Notes: generated by a model from the letters alone, not told the origin. DNA of 64,000 nucleotides from TMED14 sp964475135 (GCA_964475135.1 CAYYWL010000002.1:16336-80335); one strand, 5' to 3'; counted from the stretch's first letter, positions 6,912 to 16,389 are shown. Made by a program: numbers and translations.

Positions 6912-9432
6912 AACGTTTCAGCCTTCTCAGCATCGCCGCCGCCGTGCTCACCGCCTGCGGCGGCTCCGGATCCGTTGATCTCGGCGACGAGTACGCCGGC
7001 CTCGGATGGCGCCCCGTTGACCTCGCTTCTTACGGCGTAACCAAAATCTACGCGACCGACTACCTGCTCAGCGAGCTGGACGAGTGGACCTTTCCCGAGG
7101 GTCTGACGGTGAAGTGGCAGCAAGATTCCGCCATTTGGCGGGTCGAAGGCCGCATGAAGCAGCCCCTGGGCGTCGCCAGCATCGAGGCCGCCGGCGGAAC
7201 CTACCACTTGGTGCTGCGCCAGGCTCCAGTTCAGGAAGTGGAATTCANNNNNNNNNNNNNNNNNNNNNNNNNNNNNNNNNNNNNNNNNNNNNNNNNNNNN
7301 NNNNNNNNNNNNNNNNNNNNNNNNNNNNNNNNNNNNNNNNNNNNNNNGGCGGAACCTACCACTTGGTGCTGCGCCAGGCTCCAGTTCAGGAAGTGGAATT
7401 CAGCCTGCCGCTCAACCCCGGCGACAGCGCTGCCACCGCATACCTGATTGGAACGTTTAACGCGTGGAACCGCAGCAGCCACCCCATGGCGCGCGACACC
7501 GCGAACGTGGCCCGACTGAAGCTCAACCTCAAGCCCGGCCGCTACGAATACAAGTTCACGGTGGGCGGAATCGAAGTCAACGACCCGGCGAATCCAACCA
7601 AAGTCCCCAACGGATTGGGCGGAGCCAACGACGTCCTCGTGGTTGCCGAACCCGGCCAAGACTGCGCCCCCATCCAGATTCTCGGCGAGCGCGAAGGCGA
7701 GCTTGCCGTGAAGGCCCTGCCCAAGGGTCAAGAACTGATCGCATTTTGGAATACCTACCAAGTTTCGGTTCGGTCCGCCGAAGACGGCAGCCTTCGCGTG
7801 GCGATTCCGTCCGAAGCCGGCAGTGCCGAGCGCAGCCAGCTGCACCTGTACACGTTTAACGCGGACCGCTTTGGCGGAGAGGCCATGGTTCCGCTGCACG
7901 AAGGCCACATTGTGAATTCGACTGCCCAGCTGCGCCGCGACGACTGGGAATCTGCGACCATGTACTTTGCGTTGGTCGACCGCTTTAGTAACGGCAATCC
8001 GCTCAACGACAAGCCGTTAAACCGCGCCGACGTGCTCCCTGCCAACGACTACCACGGCGGTGACGTCGAGGGCGTCCAGCAGCGCCTCGAGAAGGGCTAC
8101 TTTGAATCGCTCGGGTTCAACACCATTTGGCTTTCGCCGCTGCACCGCAACCCGCAGGGCGCCTGGGGCCTCTGGAACAAGGGCGGCGTAACCACGCGCT
8201 TCTCAGGCTACCACGGGTACTGGCCCACCAGCACGTCCAAGCCGGACGCCCGCATGGGAACCGCCGACGAAATCCGCCGCTTTAACCAAGTGGCGCACGA
8301 CCGCAACCTCAATACGCTGATTGACTTTGTCGGCCACCACGTGCACCTCGAGCACCCCGTGCTCAAGGCCCACCCCGACTGGATCACGTCGCTCTACCTG
8401 CCCGATTCGTCGCTCAATACCGAGCGCTGGGACGACCACCGCCTGACGACGTGGTTCGACAAGCACCTTCCGACCCTGAACTCGCAGCGGCCTGACGTCG
8501 TGATGGCGATGACCGACTCGGCGTTGCCGTGGGTGCAGGACTACGGGTTTGACGGGTTTCGCCACGACGCGTCCAAGCACGTGGACCTGCTGTACTGGCG
8601 CACCCTGACGCGCAAGCTCAAGGAGCAGGTCGCCTATGCCGAGGGCCGTCGCCTCTACCAAATTGGCGAAACCTACGGTTCGCCAGAGCTCATCAACAGC
8701 TATGTGGGCAGCGGACTGCTGGATGCACAGTTCGACTTTAACCTCTACGACGCGGCCGTCGCCTTTTTTGGCAACTTGGGCGGAAGCGCCACGGCGCTCA
8801 AAGCCACCCTCGAAGCCAGCTTGGCGACCTACGGTCCCAACCACTTGATGGGCAACATCAGCGGAAACCAGGACCGTCCGCGCTTTGTCACCCTTGCCTC
8901 AGGCCACGTGTCGCCGCAAGAGGACACGAAGCTCGCCGGCTACACCCGCGCGACGCCCAAAGCCACCGAGGCCGGGCTGGACCGCCTCGCCCTGCTGCAC
9001 GCGTTCAATTGTGCGATTCCGGGAATTCCCGTGTGCTACTACGGCGACGAAGTAGGCCTCGAAGGAGCCAACGACCCCGACAACCGCCGCGACATGTCGT
9101 TTGAAGCTGCGGGCAAGCCGTCACCCTTCAGCAAAGCCCAGCGCCTGCTGCGTTCACGCACGGCCGATGTCTTTATGGAGCGCCGCGCCAGCTTGGCGCT
9201 GTGCTTCGGCCAGACCGCCATTCGCACCGTGGGCGAGGACGTGCTCGTCATCACCCGAACCTACCCCGGTGAGACCGTGCGCGTCGTCCTGAACCGAGGC
9301 GACAAGCCCGTAACCGTCCGCATCAACGACCTCGGACCCGACGCCCGCGTGGTGGCCGGAGAGGGCACGCTCAGCACCGTTAAGGCCGAGATTCCGGCCC
9401 GAAATTTTGCCTACATCAAATCCAACAAGTAA
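6908..9432 (+). CDS. GH13 alpha-amylase lipoprotein, SusA-like, interrupted by an assembly artefact
   Basis: The gene starts at the ATGA overlap with GH65. The signal peptide ends in a lipobox (LTAC), so a periplasmic or surface lipoprotein is expected. An N-terminal beta-sandwich with AYLIGTFNAWN and GRYEYKF resembles CBM48. The catalytic barrel follows, with the nucleophile in FRHDASKH (Asp at 8566-8568), the acid/base in IGETYG (Glu at 8668-8670) and the third acid in GNQDRPR (Asp at 8872-8874). The frame changes across the 100-N block at 7248-7347, but the 55 bp on each side are identical. Removing one copy plus the Ns (155 bp) restores one frame, giving 789 residues. It would release maltose or maltooligosaccharides from starch-like glucans. 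Confidence 0.9.
7193..7402. other. Assembly gap with duplicated 55-bp flanks
   Basis: Bases 7193-7247 and 7348-7402 are identical (55 bp) and flank exactly 100 Ns. This is the signature of two contigs that overlap by an assembler k-mer but were scaffolded rather than merged. Collapsing it repairs the amylase frame. Confidence 0.92.
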
Positions 9433-9438
9433 CCCCCT

Positions 9439-10806
9439 ATGAAGAAGCTCCTCGCTTTTGCAGTAGCCGCCGCCATGGCAGCCGCCTGCGCCCCCAAGGC
9501 CGCTGAAGAAACAGCCCACGCCTTTCACCCCGACTGGTCCAAGAACGCCGTGATCTACGAGGTCAACGTGCGCCAGTACACACCCGAAGGCACGCTGGAC
9601 GCGTTTGAAAAAGAGCTTCCGCGCATCAAAGACCTGGGTGTGGACATCCTGTGGTTTATGCCCATGAGCCCCATCGGAGTCGAAAAGCGCAAGGGAGAGC
9701 TCGGCTCGTACTACAGCATCTCGGACTACACCGCCATCAATCCGGAATTCGGCGACAGCGCCGACTTTGCCCGCGTGGTGGATGAGGCACACAAGCTGGG
9801 AATGAAGGTGATCTTGGACTGGGTTCCGAACCACACCGCCTGGGACCACCACTGGATGACCGAGCACCCAGAGTTCTACTACCGCGATTCTGCCACGGGC
9901 GAAATCAGCAACGGCCGCAACGACCACAACCAGCCCACCGACTGGACCGACGTGGCTGAGCTCGACTACGCCAACAAAGAGCTCTGGAAGGCCATGCAGG
10001 GCGAGCTCATGTGGTGGCTCAAGAACATGAAAATCGACGGATTTCGCTACGACATGATGGGCGGCCAGCCCCTCGAGTTCTGGCAAGAGACCAACGCCAT
10101 GCTGCGCGCCGAGAATCCCGAGATCTTTTTGCTGGGCGAAACCGAGTTCTACTGGGCCCACGAGTCGCAGTGCGACATGACCTACGGCTGGGAGTTCCAC
10201 CACCTGCTCAACAAGGCCTGCCAAGGCGAAGACGTCGCCACGATCGACGCCTACTTGGAGCGCCAAGAGAAGGACTTTCCGCAGGACGGCTACCGCATGT
10301 ACTTCATCGACAACCACGACGAGAATTCGTGGAACGGAACCGTCGAGAAGCGCATCGGCGCCAACGCCCAGGCCGCATACATTATCTGCGCCACGATGGA
10401 GCAGGGCATGCCTCTGATCTACAGCGGCCAAGAGGTGGGCCTCAACAAGTCGCTCCGCTTTTTTGAGCGCGACACAATCGACTGGAGCCGTCCGTCGCAG
10501 GCCGCCTTCTACACCAAGGTCAGCGCGCTCAAGCACGAGAATCCCGCCCTCAACAGCGGCGACTTTGGCGGAGCCCAGAAGCGCATCACCACCGGCAACA
10601 AACGGGTGTACGCCTTCAGCCGCATCAAGGGCGACAACACGGTGGTCGTGTTCACCAACTTCGACGCCAAGGCCGCCGAGGTGACGTTTTCAGGCGCCCC
10701 CGCCGGCGACTACGTGAACCACTTTACCGGCGAGTCGTTCTCGCTGGCCGAGGGCGGAACCTTGAGCCTTCCGGCCCACGGGTTCCTCGTGCTGACGGCG
10801 AAGTAA
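9439..10806 (+). CDS. GH13 alpha-amylase-family lipoprotein
   Basis: The 455-residue glycosidase has a lipoprotein signal (Cys17 in AAACAP) and begins 6 bp after the previous amylase. The catalytic triad is complete: Asp205 in GFRYDMM, Glu234 in LLGETEF and Asp294 in IDNHDEN. The conserved WVPNHTAWDH sequence is region I. A short beta-domain closes the C terminus. It has no recognisable carbohydrate-binding module, unlike its upstream neighbour, so it may act on shorter oligosaccharides; that is inference. It is the last gene before a strong rho-independent terminator. Confidence 0.92.
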   Translation: MKKLLAFAVAAAMAAACAPKAAEETAHAFHPDWSKNAVIYEVNVRQYTPEGTLDAFEKELPRIKDLGVDILWFMPMSPIGVEKRKGELGSYYSISDYTAINPEFGDSADFARVVDEAHKLGMKVILDWVPNHTAWDHHWMTEHPEFYYRDSATGEISNGRNDHNQPTDWTDVAELDYANKELWKAMQGELMWWLKNMKIDGFRYDMMGGQPLEFWQETNAMLRAENPEIFLLGETEFYWAHESQCDMTYGWEFHHLLNKACQGEDVATIDAYLERQEKDFPQDGYRMYFIDNHDENSWNGTVEKRIGANAQAAYIICATMEQGMPLIYSGQEVGLNKSLRFFERDTIDWSRPSQAAFYTKVSALKHENPALNSGDFGGAQKRITTGNKRVYAFSRIKGDNTVVVFTNFDAKAAEVTFSGAPAGDYVNHFTGESFSLAEGGTLSLPAHGFLVLTAK

Positions 10807-10819
10807 TTTTTCAAACTCA

Positions 10820-10836
10820 GGTTGTAACCGGATTTT
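10820..10836 (+). repeat. Short copy of the TAACCGGATTTT repeat core
   Basis: GGTTGTAACCGGATTTT matches the start of the longer intergenic repeats near 12644, 14251 and 41190. Here the following T tract and hairpin are replaced by the amylase operon terminator. Confidence 0.5.
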
Positions 10837-10842
10837 GGGTGG

Positions 10843-10877
10843 GATCCCCGGCGCTGCGCGCCGGGGATTTCTTTTTT
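10843..10877 (+). terminator. Rho-independent terminator of the maltose operon
   Basis: A 10-bp GC-rich stem (ATCCCCGGCG paired with CGCCGGGGAT) with a short loop is followed by TTCTTTTTT, 36 bp after the second amylase stop. Confidence 0.9.
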
Positions 10878-10887
10878 GGGCCCTGCA

Positions 10888-10922
10888 CAAAAAAGAGCGC
10901 CGTCCCTTGCGGGACGGCGCTC
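10888..10922 (-). terminator. Rho-independent terminator of the FucP-like transporter
   Basis: On the minus strand, a 12-bp stem GAGCGCCGTCCC with a 4-nt loop is followed by TTTTTT. It sits 160 bp beyond the transporter stop and faces the amylase terminator. Confidence 0.85.
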
Positions 10923-11081
10923 CAACCAATGCGTCAAGCCGCGCGGACGCAACTTCACACCAAACCGGTACTAAATTAGTATGGAGACCCCCCCCCCCCC
11001 AACTAGGGGGCCTTTTTAACCGATTTAACGGCCAAATTGCGCAAAAACACACTCTAACATGGCGAGATGCCTCGGAAGGCC

Positions 11082-12497
11082 TTAGTGGCCCCCTTCTGAG
11101 GCCAGCTGATCGAGGTCTACGCCGCGGGATTTGAGCACGCGAGATACGGTAACCGCATAAAAAGCGAGGTAGGCAAAGCACGCGACTCCGACCCAGAACG
11201 ACTGGCGCAAGCCAAGTAAGGCATCGTCGGCCAGGTAGCCCTGAAGCAAGCTGACGATTCCGCCACCCATAATCATCATGATGAGCGCGTTGGATGCCTG
11301 CGGAGTGCGTCCGCCAAGGCCCGTAATCGCCAGCGTGAAGATGCACGGCCAAAGGGTTGAGGCAAAGAGTCCGACACTCAAGAAGGCGTAAATGGCCAAT
11401 GGGCCGTCGGCGTTCATGCCCAAGATGAGCGCCGCAGCTCCAGCCACCGAGTAGTACAGCAGCTGGCGGGCAGGGTTGCCCTTGGTGCTCCAGTCAAGTA
11501 GGGTCAGCAGCGCAATGGCCGCGAGGTAGGGCAAAAATGCCAACGCATTGTGCCCAGCCGCCGTATTCACTGCGAGGAAGACACCAAACGCGGCTAAGGG
11601 CATCACCCAGCGCATGGCTTGGCGCGCGGTTCCGCTCAAGCCCATCGCGCCCGAGGCGGCCGTCCAGCGACCGATCATCAGCGACGCCCAGTAGAGCGAA
11701 ACGTACGGGGCGATTTCGTGCAGCGCCACCCCCTGAAACTTCTCGAGGTAGGCCGGAAGGTTGCTTGCGGTCGAAACCTCCACGCCCACGTAGACAAAAA
11801 TGGCAATCATGCCCATCCAGACTTGGGTCAAACCGAGGGTTCCGGCCGGAGCCTCAACCTGCACCGCATCAGCCTCCTCAGCGGCGGGTCCGCCAAAATC
11901 CGACTTCCAAAAAATGAATCCGAACAGCGTGAACAGCGCGCCCAGCGCCAGGTACGGAAGCTTCACGGCCTCAATGTCCAAGGTCGTGCTTGCGCTGGCA
12001 CCGATTCCGAAAATCGCAATGCTGACCACGAGCGGGCCCAGCGTCGTGCCAAGGTTGTTCACCCCGCCCGCCATGCTGAGGCGCTGCGAGCCCGTCTCGG
12101 GCGTGCCCAGTGCGATCGCCAGCGGATTCGCCACGGTTTGCTGCAGGCTAAATCCCAACCCCACTACAAGCAGTCCCGCCAGCAGCAGTGGAAACGACGC
12201 CTGATTCGCCGCCGGAATGAACAATAGGGTTCCGAGGGCGCTGATCCAAAGGCCGATTCCGAGCGACTTTCCGTAGCCCACCGTCGCCACCAAATCCTTG
12301 CCCCAAAGGCGCGTCAGCAGCAAGTATCCCAGCGCACCCACCGTGTAGGCCACATAAAAGATGAACGAGATCATCTGGCTCTGCCACTGCTCCAAACTGA
12401 GCTTGCTCTGAAATACCGGAATCAAAATGTCGTTGCTTGCCGCGACAAAACCCCAGAAAAAGAAAACCGAAACCAAAATGGCGAAGTGCTTGCGCAT
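11082..12497 (-). CDS. Sugar MFS transporter (FucP/GluP/NagP type)
   Basis: The 471-residue inner-membrane protein has about 12 hydrophobic segments. The N terminus RKHFAILVSVFFFWGFVAASNDILIPV is the signature of the fucose/glucose/galactose:H+ symporter family (short form: FFFWGF, NDILIPV). GLGFSLQQTVANPL and GGVNNLGTTLGPL are typical transmembrane 4-5 motifs. I start it at ATG 12497 (MRKHFA); an upstream in-frame ATG at 12536 would add 13 polar residues inside a repeat-rich spacer. It converges on the maltose operon, so import of glucose liberated outside the cell is a reasonable role. Confidence 0.9.
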   Translation of the reverse strand: MRKHFAILVSVFFFWGFVAASNDILIPVFQSKLSLEQWQSQMISFIFYVAYTVGALGYLLLTRLWGKDLVATVGYGKSLGIGLWISALGTLLFIPAANQASFPLLLAGLLVVGLGFSLQQTVANPLAIALGTPETGSQRLSMAGGVNNLGTTLGPLVVSIAIFGIGASASTTLDIEAVKLPYLALGALFTLFGFIFWKSDFGGPAAEEADAVQVEAPAGTLGLTQVWMGMIAIFVYVGVEVSTASNLPAYLEKFQGVALHEIAPYVSLYWASLMIGRWTAASGAMGLSGTARQAMRWVMPLAAFGVFLAVNTAAGHNALAFLPYLAAIALLTLLDWSTKGNPARQLLYYSVAGAAALILGMNADGPLAIYAFLSVGLFASTLWPCIFTLAITGLGGRTPQASNALIMMIMGGGIVSLLQGYLADDALLGLRQSFWVGVACFAYLAFYAVTVSRVLKSRGVDLDQLASEGGH

Positions 12498-12535
12498 GGT
12501 GAGTGTGTTATGGTACTGGCTACTAATATAGCACA

Positions 12536-12713
12536 TTGGCTCGTTGGCAAGGTTCGCTCGTTGGCTTTTTGGTTTCTAGTAACTCGTTCCTTGTTGCCGC
12601 GGAACGGCGGGCCGGAAGCAAGAAACCACTCGAACTACCTATTCGGTTATAACCGGATTTTACTTTTTTTCTCGCGTGCCAGCAGCACGTAGCGAGAAAC
12701 GGCCCGAAGGGCC
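12536..12713. repeat. Composite intergenic repeat, copy B
   Basis: In order: 17-nt units (GCAAGGTTCGCTCGTTG and neighbours, 12536-12565); an inverted pair GGTTTCT/AGAAACC (12570-12627); the near-palindrome CGGTTATAACCGG (12644-12656); then GATTTTAC plus a T tract. An interrupted hairpin TTTCTCGC-GTGC...GCAC-GTA-GCGAGAAA and CGGCCCGAAGGGCC follow. Bases 12653-12711 (59 bp) are identical to 14257-14315. The element lies in the divergent spacer between the FucP-like gene and the serine hydrolase. Confidence 0.85.
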
Positions 12714-12754
12714 AAAAACGCGAAGCCCACCCATTCGACCAATTAAACAATAAT

Positions 12755-12762
12755 CAACTTTG
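12755..12762 (+). promoter_or_regulatory. Possible -7 box of the serine hydrolase
   Basis: CAACTTTG differs from TAnnTTTG by one base and lies 17 nt before the chosen ATG. No good -33 element is seen. Confidence 0.35.
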
Positions 12763-12779
12763 TGCGTCCTAAAGGGCGT

Positions 12780-14081
12780 ATGAGGTACTTATTAGCAATT
12801 GCTGCATCGACGAGCATATGGCTCGGGGCATCGGCCCAAAGTCTGTATTTCCCCCCTAATTCAGGTACGACATGGGACACCTTGAATCCCCAATCACTCC
12901 AATGGTGTTCTAGCGCGATATCAGATTTGTACGCATTTCTCGATTCAAATGATACCAAAGCGTTTATCGTACTCAAAAACGGGAAAGTTGTTCTTGAGCA
13001 GTATTTTGACAGCCATACGCCGAACAGCGTTTGGCCATGGAACTCCGCTGGAAAGACCATAACCTCATTTTTGGTGGGCATTGCTCAAGAGGAAGGACAC
13101 TTGTCGATAAACGACTCCACGTCGGCGTACTTAGGGCATGGTTGGACCCAATGCGCCCCGAGTCAAGAACGTGAGATCCGTATTGTGCACCAGCTCTCGA
13201 TGACCAGCGGTCTCGACGATGCTGTCGCGGATCCCTTCTGTACTCTAGATACCTGTCTTTCCTTTAAAGCTAATGCGGGAACAAGGTGGGCCTATCACAA
13301 CGCACCATACACACTTCTTGACGAAGTCATCTATGGCGCTACCGGGACAACCCTCAATAGTTATGCGCAACAAAAGCTAAAGGCACCAACCGGCATGACG
13401 GGTGGATTTGTTTCTATAGGATACAATAGGGTCTATGTCAGTACCGCTCGAAGTATGGCTAGGTTTGGCCTCCTCATCCTATCGAACGGAATCTGGAACG
13501 GCGACACCTTGCTTCGCGACAGTGTCTTTAAGGCCGCGATGCGCAGCCCTTCACAGTCCATCAATCCATCGTATGGATACCTTTGGTGGCTTAATGGCAA
13601 GTCCTCGTACCGCTTGCCGAGCACTCAGTTCAATTTTCAAGGATGGCTGAACCCTAGTGCGCCCGCTGACATGATCGCTGCTTGGGGCAAAGACGGGCAA
13701 ATGATAAATGTGGTGCCCAGTCAAAACCTTGTAGTGGTCCGCATGGGTAATTCTCCCGACGGAAATGCGCTTCCGAACCAGTTTAATAACCAACTCTGGG
13801 ACTATTTGAACCTTCTTAACTGCGGATCAATAGGAACTGTCGAACTTGGTACGTCGCTGCCATATGTATGGCCAAATCCAGTAAGCGAGGAATTTCGCCT
13901 TAACTCGTTCAGCAACATTGAGCACGTTGAAGTTCTAAATCTTGCAGGACAAAATATGATTAATTGGGATTCGCCAACCGCTGACGCTCGCTACCCGGTT
14001 ACCAGTCTTAGTCCCGGGAATTATGTGGTTCGAATAAGGCTGTTAAACGGCGAAATCCACCATTGTAAATTCATTAAATAA
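12780..14081 (+). CDS. Secreted serine hydrolase (beta-lactamase family) with T9SS sorting domain
   Basis: This 433-residue protein has a Sec signal peptide (about 1-20, ending GASAQ) and a class C beta-lactamase/D-aminopeptidase fold. SAGK (near residue 88) is the S-x-x-K nucleophile motif and YHN the Y-x-N motif. The last 75 residues (WPNP..., then NYVVRIRLLNGE...KFIK) form a type A C-terminal sorting domain for the type IX secretion system. ATG 12780 starts the signal peptide; a GTG at 12762 overlaps the -7-like box. Codon use is more AT-rich than its neighbours, and 59-bp identical repeats flank it, suggesting a later insertion. The substrate is unknown. Confidence 0.88.
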   Translation: MRYLLAIAASTSIWLGASAQSLYFPPNSGTTWDTLNPQSLQWCSSAISDLYAFLDSNDTKAFIVLKNGKVVLEQYFDSHTPNSVWPWNSAGKTITSFLVGIAQEEGHLSINDSTSAYLGHGWTQCAPSQEREIRIVHQLSMTSGLDDAVADPFCTLDTCLSFKANAGTRWAYHNAPYTLLDEVIYGATGTTLNSYAQQKLKAPTGMTGGFVSIGYNRVYVSTARSMARFGLLILSNGIWNGDTLLRDSVFKAAMRSPSQSINPSYGYLWWLNGKSSYRLPSTQFNFQGWLNPSAPADMIAAWGKDGQMINVVPSQNLVVVRMGNSPDGNALPNQFNNQLWDYLNLLNCGSIGTVELGTSLPYVWPNPVSEEFRLNSFSNIEHVEVLNLAGQNMINWDSPTADARYPVTSLSPGNYVVRIRLLNGEIHHCKFIK

Positions 14082-14240
14082 GCACGTAGGGCACGTTATT
14101 CATGCTTTGTTTCTCGATGCCATGGAGCGGCCATCAAGAAATTCGAAACTAAAACGGCCCGGAGGACCACAGGCACGACGCAAAGGCAAGTGCAAATAAA
14201 CCAATTTGAGCGCCAAAGGCGGAACAATCTCATGCCCCCT

Positions 14241-14406
14241 AATTGTTCGATTATACCCGGATTTTACTTTTTTTCTCGCGTGCCAGCAGCACGTAGCGAG
14301 AAACGGCCCGAAGGGGACTTAGCTGCGAAGCAGCCCTAGCCCCGAAGGGCCCCTAGCGCGAAGCGCAAAAAGCTAACGAGCCAACCTTGCCAATCTCAGC
14401 GAACCC
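14241..14406. repeat. Composite intergenic repeat, copy C
   Basis: Contains the 59-bp sequence shared with copy B (14257-14315). It continues with mini-hairpins with GAA loops separated by CCTAG (GCTGC-GAA-GCAGC at 14322-14334, GCGC-GAA-GCGC at 14356-14366). It ends with 17-nt units in the opposite orientation (14370-14406), abutting the stop of the EnvC-like gene. In the 14082-14240 part of this intergenic space I see nothing. Confidence 0.85.
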
Positions 14407-14408
14407 CG

Positions 14409-15644
14409 CTAATTCAGCCAAGGCCTCGGATCCTGGTTCTGCGTGTTCATCCACAGCTCAAAGTGGAGTGTGGCGGCGCCTGTTTCGGGATCTTCCATCA
14501 CGCGGCCGAGGGCCTCTTTAGTGTCGACCTTGGAGCCTTTAGCGACAAACACCTCGGCCAGGTTGGAGTACACGGTGAAGTAGTTACCGTGGCGAATCAA
14601 CACGACTTTACCGGCACCGGGAACGCTGACAACTGACGCGACCTCGCCTTGAAACACCGCGCGGGCGGTGGACTTGGCGGGGGTTCCGATGTCGACGCCT
14701 GGGTTTTTGATGGTGACGCCCGCGGCCCCTGGAACTTCATTGTCGCCAAAGGACTGAGTGATCACGCCGCGCTCCACGGGCCACGGAAGCTTACCGCGGT
14801 TGGCCGCAAAATCTTTGGCGAGGGCCGCTGCCTCAGGCGTCAGAGAGTATCCGCCACCCACATCCTTGGCGCCGGTTTTGCCTGCGGACGCCTCGCGCTG
14901 CTTGCGAAGCTCCTCTTTAATGATGGCCGCAATTTGCTTCTCGAGCTTGGCGAGTTCTTGCTTCTTTTTCTTGATTCCGGTCGCAATCTGACCCTCTTTC
15001 TTTTTGAGGGCATTTAGCGCCTTGGCCTGCTGGGCGCGTTCTTCGGCAAGCAACTGCTTTTGGCGCAGCTCTTGTCCAAGCAACTCTTTTTGACGATTGC
15101 GCTCGACTTCGACGGCAGCCACGCGCTGGGCCTGCGCCTCTTGGTAGGCGCGAATTTCTTCAACCTTCTCTTTGCGGAACTCCGTATACTGGCGCAGGTA
15201 GTTCATGCGCTTGATGGCCATGGATAGGTTTTCGGCCCCGAGGATGAAGCGCAGCGCCTGCTCGGTCGAGCCGCGCTGCTGTGCTTGGCGAAGCATTTCG
15301 GCATATTCCTGCATCATCTGGTCGATTTCGCGGTCCTTTTCGGCAATGTCGCCTTGCAGTCGGGCAATTTCGGACTCACTTTGGCGCACCTGAGCCTGCA
15401 CGTTGCGAATCAGGGCCTCGCGGGCCTTGAGCTTTTTCTCGAGGGCGCGAAGCTCACCGAGGGTGAGGTCACGGTCCTTGCGGGTTTTAGACAGCAGTTC
15501 GTTGGCTGCGCTAATTTCTTTTTGGAGTCGGGATTTTTCGGCCTCAAGCTGGGACTTGGTGTCGCCCGTTTGGGCGGCCATCCCCCACGGAAGCACCAGC
15601 GCACACGCCAGTACCCACACCCAACTAGAACGACGCTCGACCAT
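14409..15644 (-). CDS. EnvC-like murein hydrolase activator (coiled coil + degenerate LytM)
   Basis: The 411-residue periplasmic protein has a signal peptide (MVERRSSW...GMAAQ), a long charged coiled coil (about 25-245) and a C-terminal M23/LytM domain (about 290-405). The zinc ligands are altered: the usual HxxxD reads NPGVD and the histidine of YxHL is replaced in YSNL. It therefore probably activates amidases, as EnvC and NlpD do, rather than cutting peptidoglycan. It overlaps the end of the DUF4292 gene by 20 bp whichever ATG is used (15644 chosen; 15662 possible). It closes the six-gene envelope operon. Confidence 0.87.
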   Translation of the reverse strand: MVERRSSWVWVLACALVLPWGMAAQTGDTKSQLEAEKSRLQKEISAANELLSKTRKDRDLTLGELRALEKKLKAREALIRNVQAQVRQSESEIARLQGDIAEKDREIDQMMQEYAEMLRQAQQRGSTEQALRFILGAENLSMAIKRMNYLRQYTEFRKEKVEEIRAYQEAQAQRVAAVEVERNRQKELLGQELRQKQLLAEERAQQAKALNALKKKEGQIATGIKKKKQELAKLEKQIAAIIKEELRKQREASAGKTGAKDVGGGYSLTPEAAALAKDFAANRGKLPWPVERGVITQSFGDNEVPGAAGVTIKNPGVDIGTPAKSTARAVFQGEVASVVSVPGAGKVVLIRHGNYFTVYSNLAEVFVAKGSKVDTKEALGRVMEDPETGAATLHFELWMNTQNQDPRPWLN

Positions 15645-16389
15645 AGCCCGAAGGTAGTTCAAACGGAAACGTTACGTCGGCACTTTGCGTGCGTTCCGAC
15701 ACCCGGAATTCGGCGCGTGCCGCCTGACTCGGGACCACTGCAACCCATCCGCCATCACCCGTGTAGGTGACGGTGACGGACTCGCCCTTGCTCGTGAGGC
15801 GTTGCCATAAAACGGGGCCAGGGTTCGCGGCAGACGTGGCGACTTCGACGCGCACCGAATAGGTTCCGCGCTGCTCAACCACCGACATCACGACGGCGCT
15901 GTCCTCAACTGACCACTGAGCGCCCGACATGGTCGTCGGAACCGCCAAGGGCAACCCCAACGCCAACCGGCGCGCGTCTTCGGTCCGAAGGTCGATGCCC
16001 ATGGAACGCAGTCGGTCCAGTGGCTCGTTGATGTACTGACGGTAAAGCTTGACGTACCCCTGCACGGAATCCTGGTAGACCCGGGCACGGCCAATTTTGA
16101 GGCCGATGATGGGGTCGGCGACATCCATCCAAATGAGGGCTTCTGGGGCGCTCTGAACCCGCAGGTCCAGCTTGGCCGAAAAGGATTTTCCGCCGAAGTC
16201 GACTTTGATGGTTCCGACCGAGCGGGTGCTGGGCGTAAGGGCCTTTGCCCGACGTTCGAGGGCAGATCGGTGGGTTTCGTACATGGGGCGTTCGGCGAAT
16301 TTGGGTGCGGTTTCGGTCGGAACCTGCGGTACCCGACTGCGGCATCCCGCAATACTTACTACGGCCAAAAGCCAAAAAACGTACTTCAC
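15625..16389 (-). CDS. DUF4292 lipoprotein (LolB-like)
   Basis: This 254-residue protein has a lipoprotein signal with Cys16 (SIAGC). The sequence after residue 55 (GTIKVDFGGKSFSAKLDLRV, LIWMDV, then DSVQGYVKLYRQY) matches the DUF4292 family of Bacteroidota, whose half-barrel fold resembles LolA/LolB. A role in outer-membrane lipoprotein handling is suggested by fold only. The GTG start overlaps the TPR gene's stop (GTGA), and it sits between a TPR protein and the EnvC-like gene, an arrangement common in the phylum. Confidence 0.8.
   Translation of the reverse strand: MKYVFWLLAVVSIAGCRSRVPQVPTETAPKFAERPMYETHRSALERRAKALTPSTRSVGTIKVDFGGKSFSAKLDLRVQSAPEALIWMDVADPIIGLKIGRARVYQDSVQGYVKLYRQYINEPLDRLRSMGIDLRTEDARRLALGLPLAVPTTMSGAQWSVEDSAVVMSVVEQRGTYSVRVEVATSAANPGPVLWQRLTSKGESVTVTYTGDGGWVAVVPSQAARAEFRVSERTQSADVTFPFELPSGYGRASF

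Noticed and set aside
7193..7402. A 55-bp tandem duplication and frameshift in an amylase gene
   Set aside because: Flanks exactly 100 Ns, and collapsing the copies restores a single frame, so it is an assembly artefact and not biology.
12653..14315. An insertion sequence or transposon carrying the serine hydrolase
   Set aside because: No transposase, terminal inverted repeat pair or target-site duplication is seen; only shared intergenic repeats.
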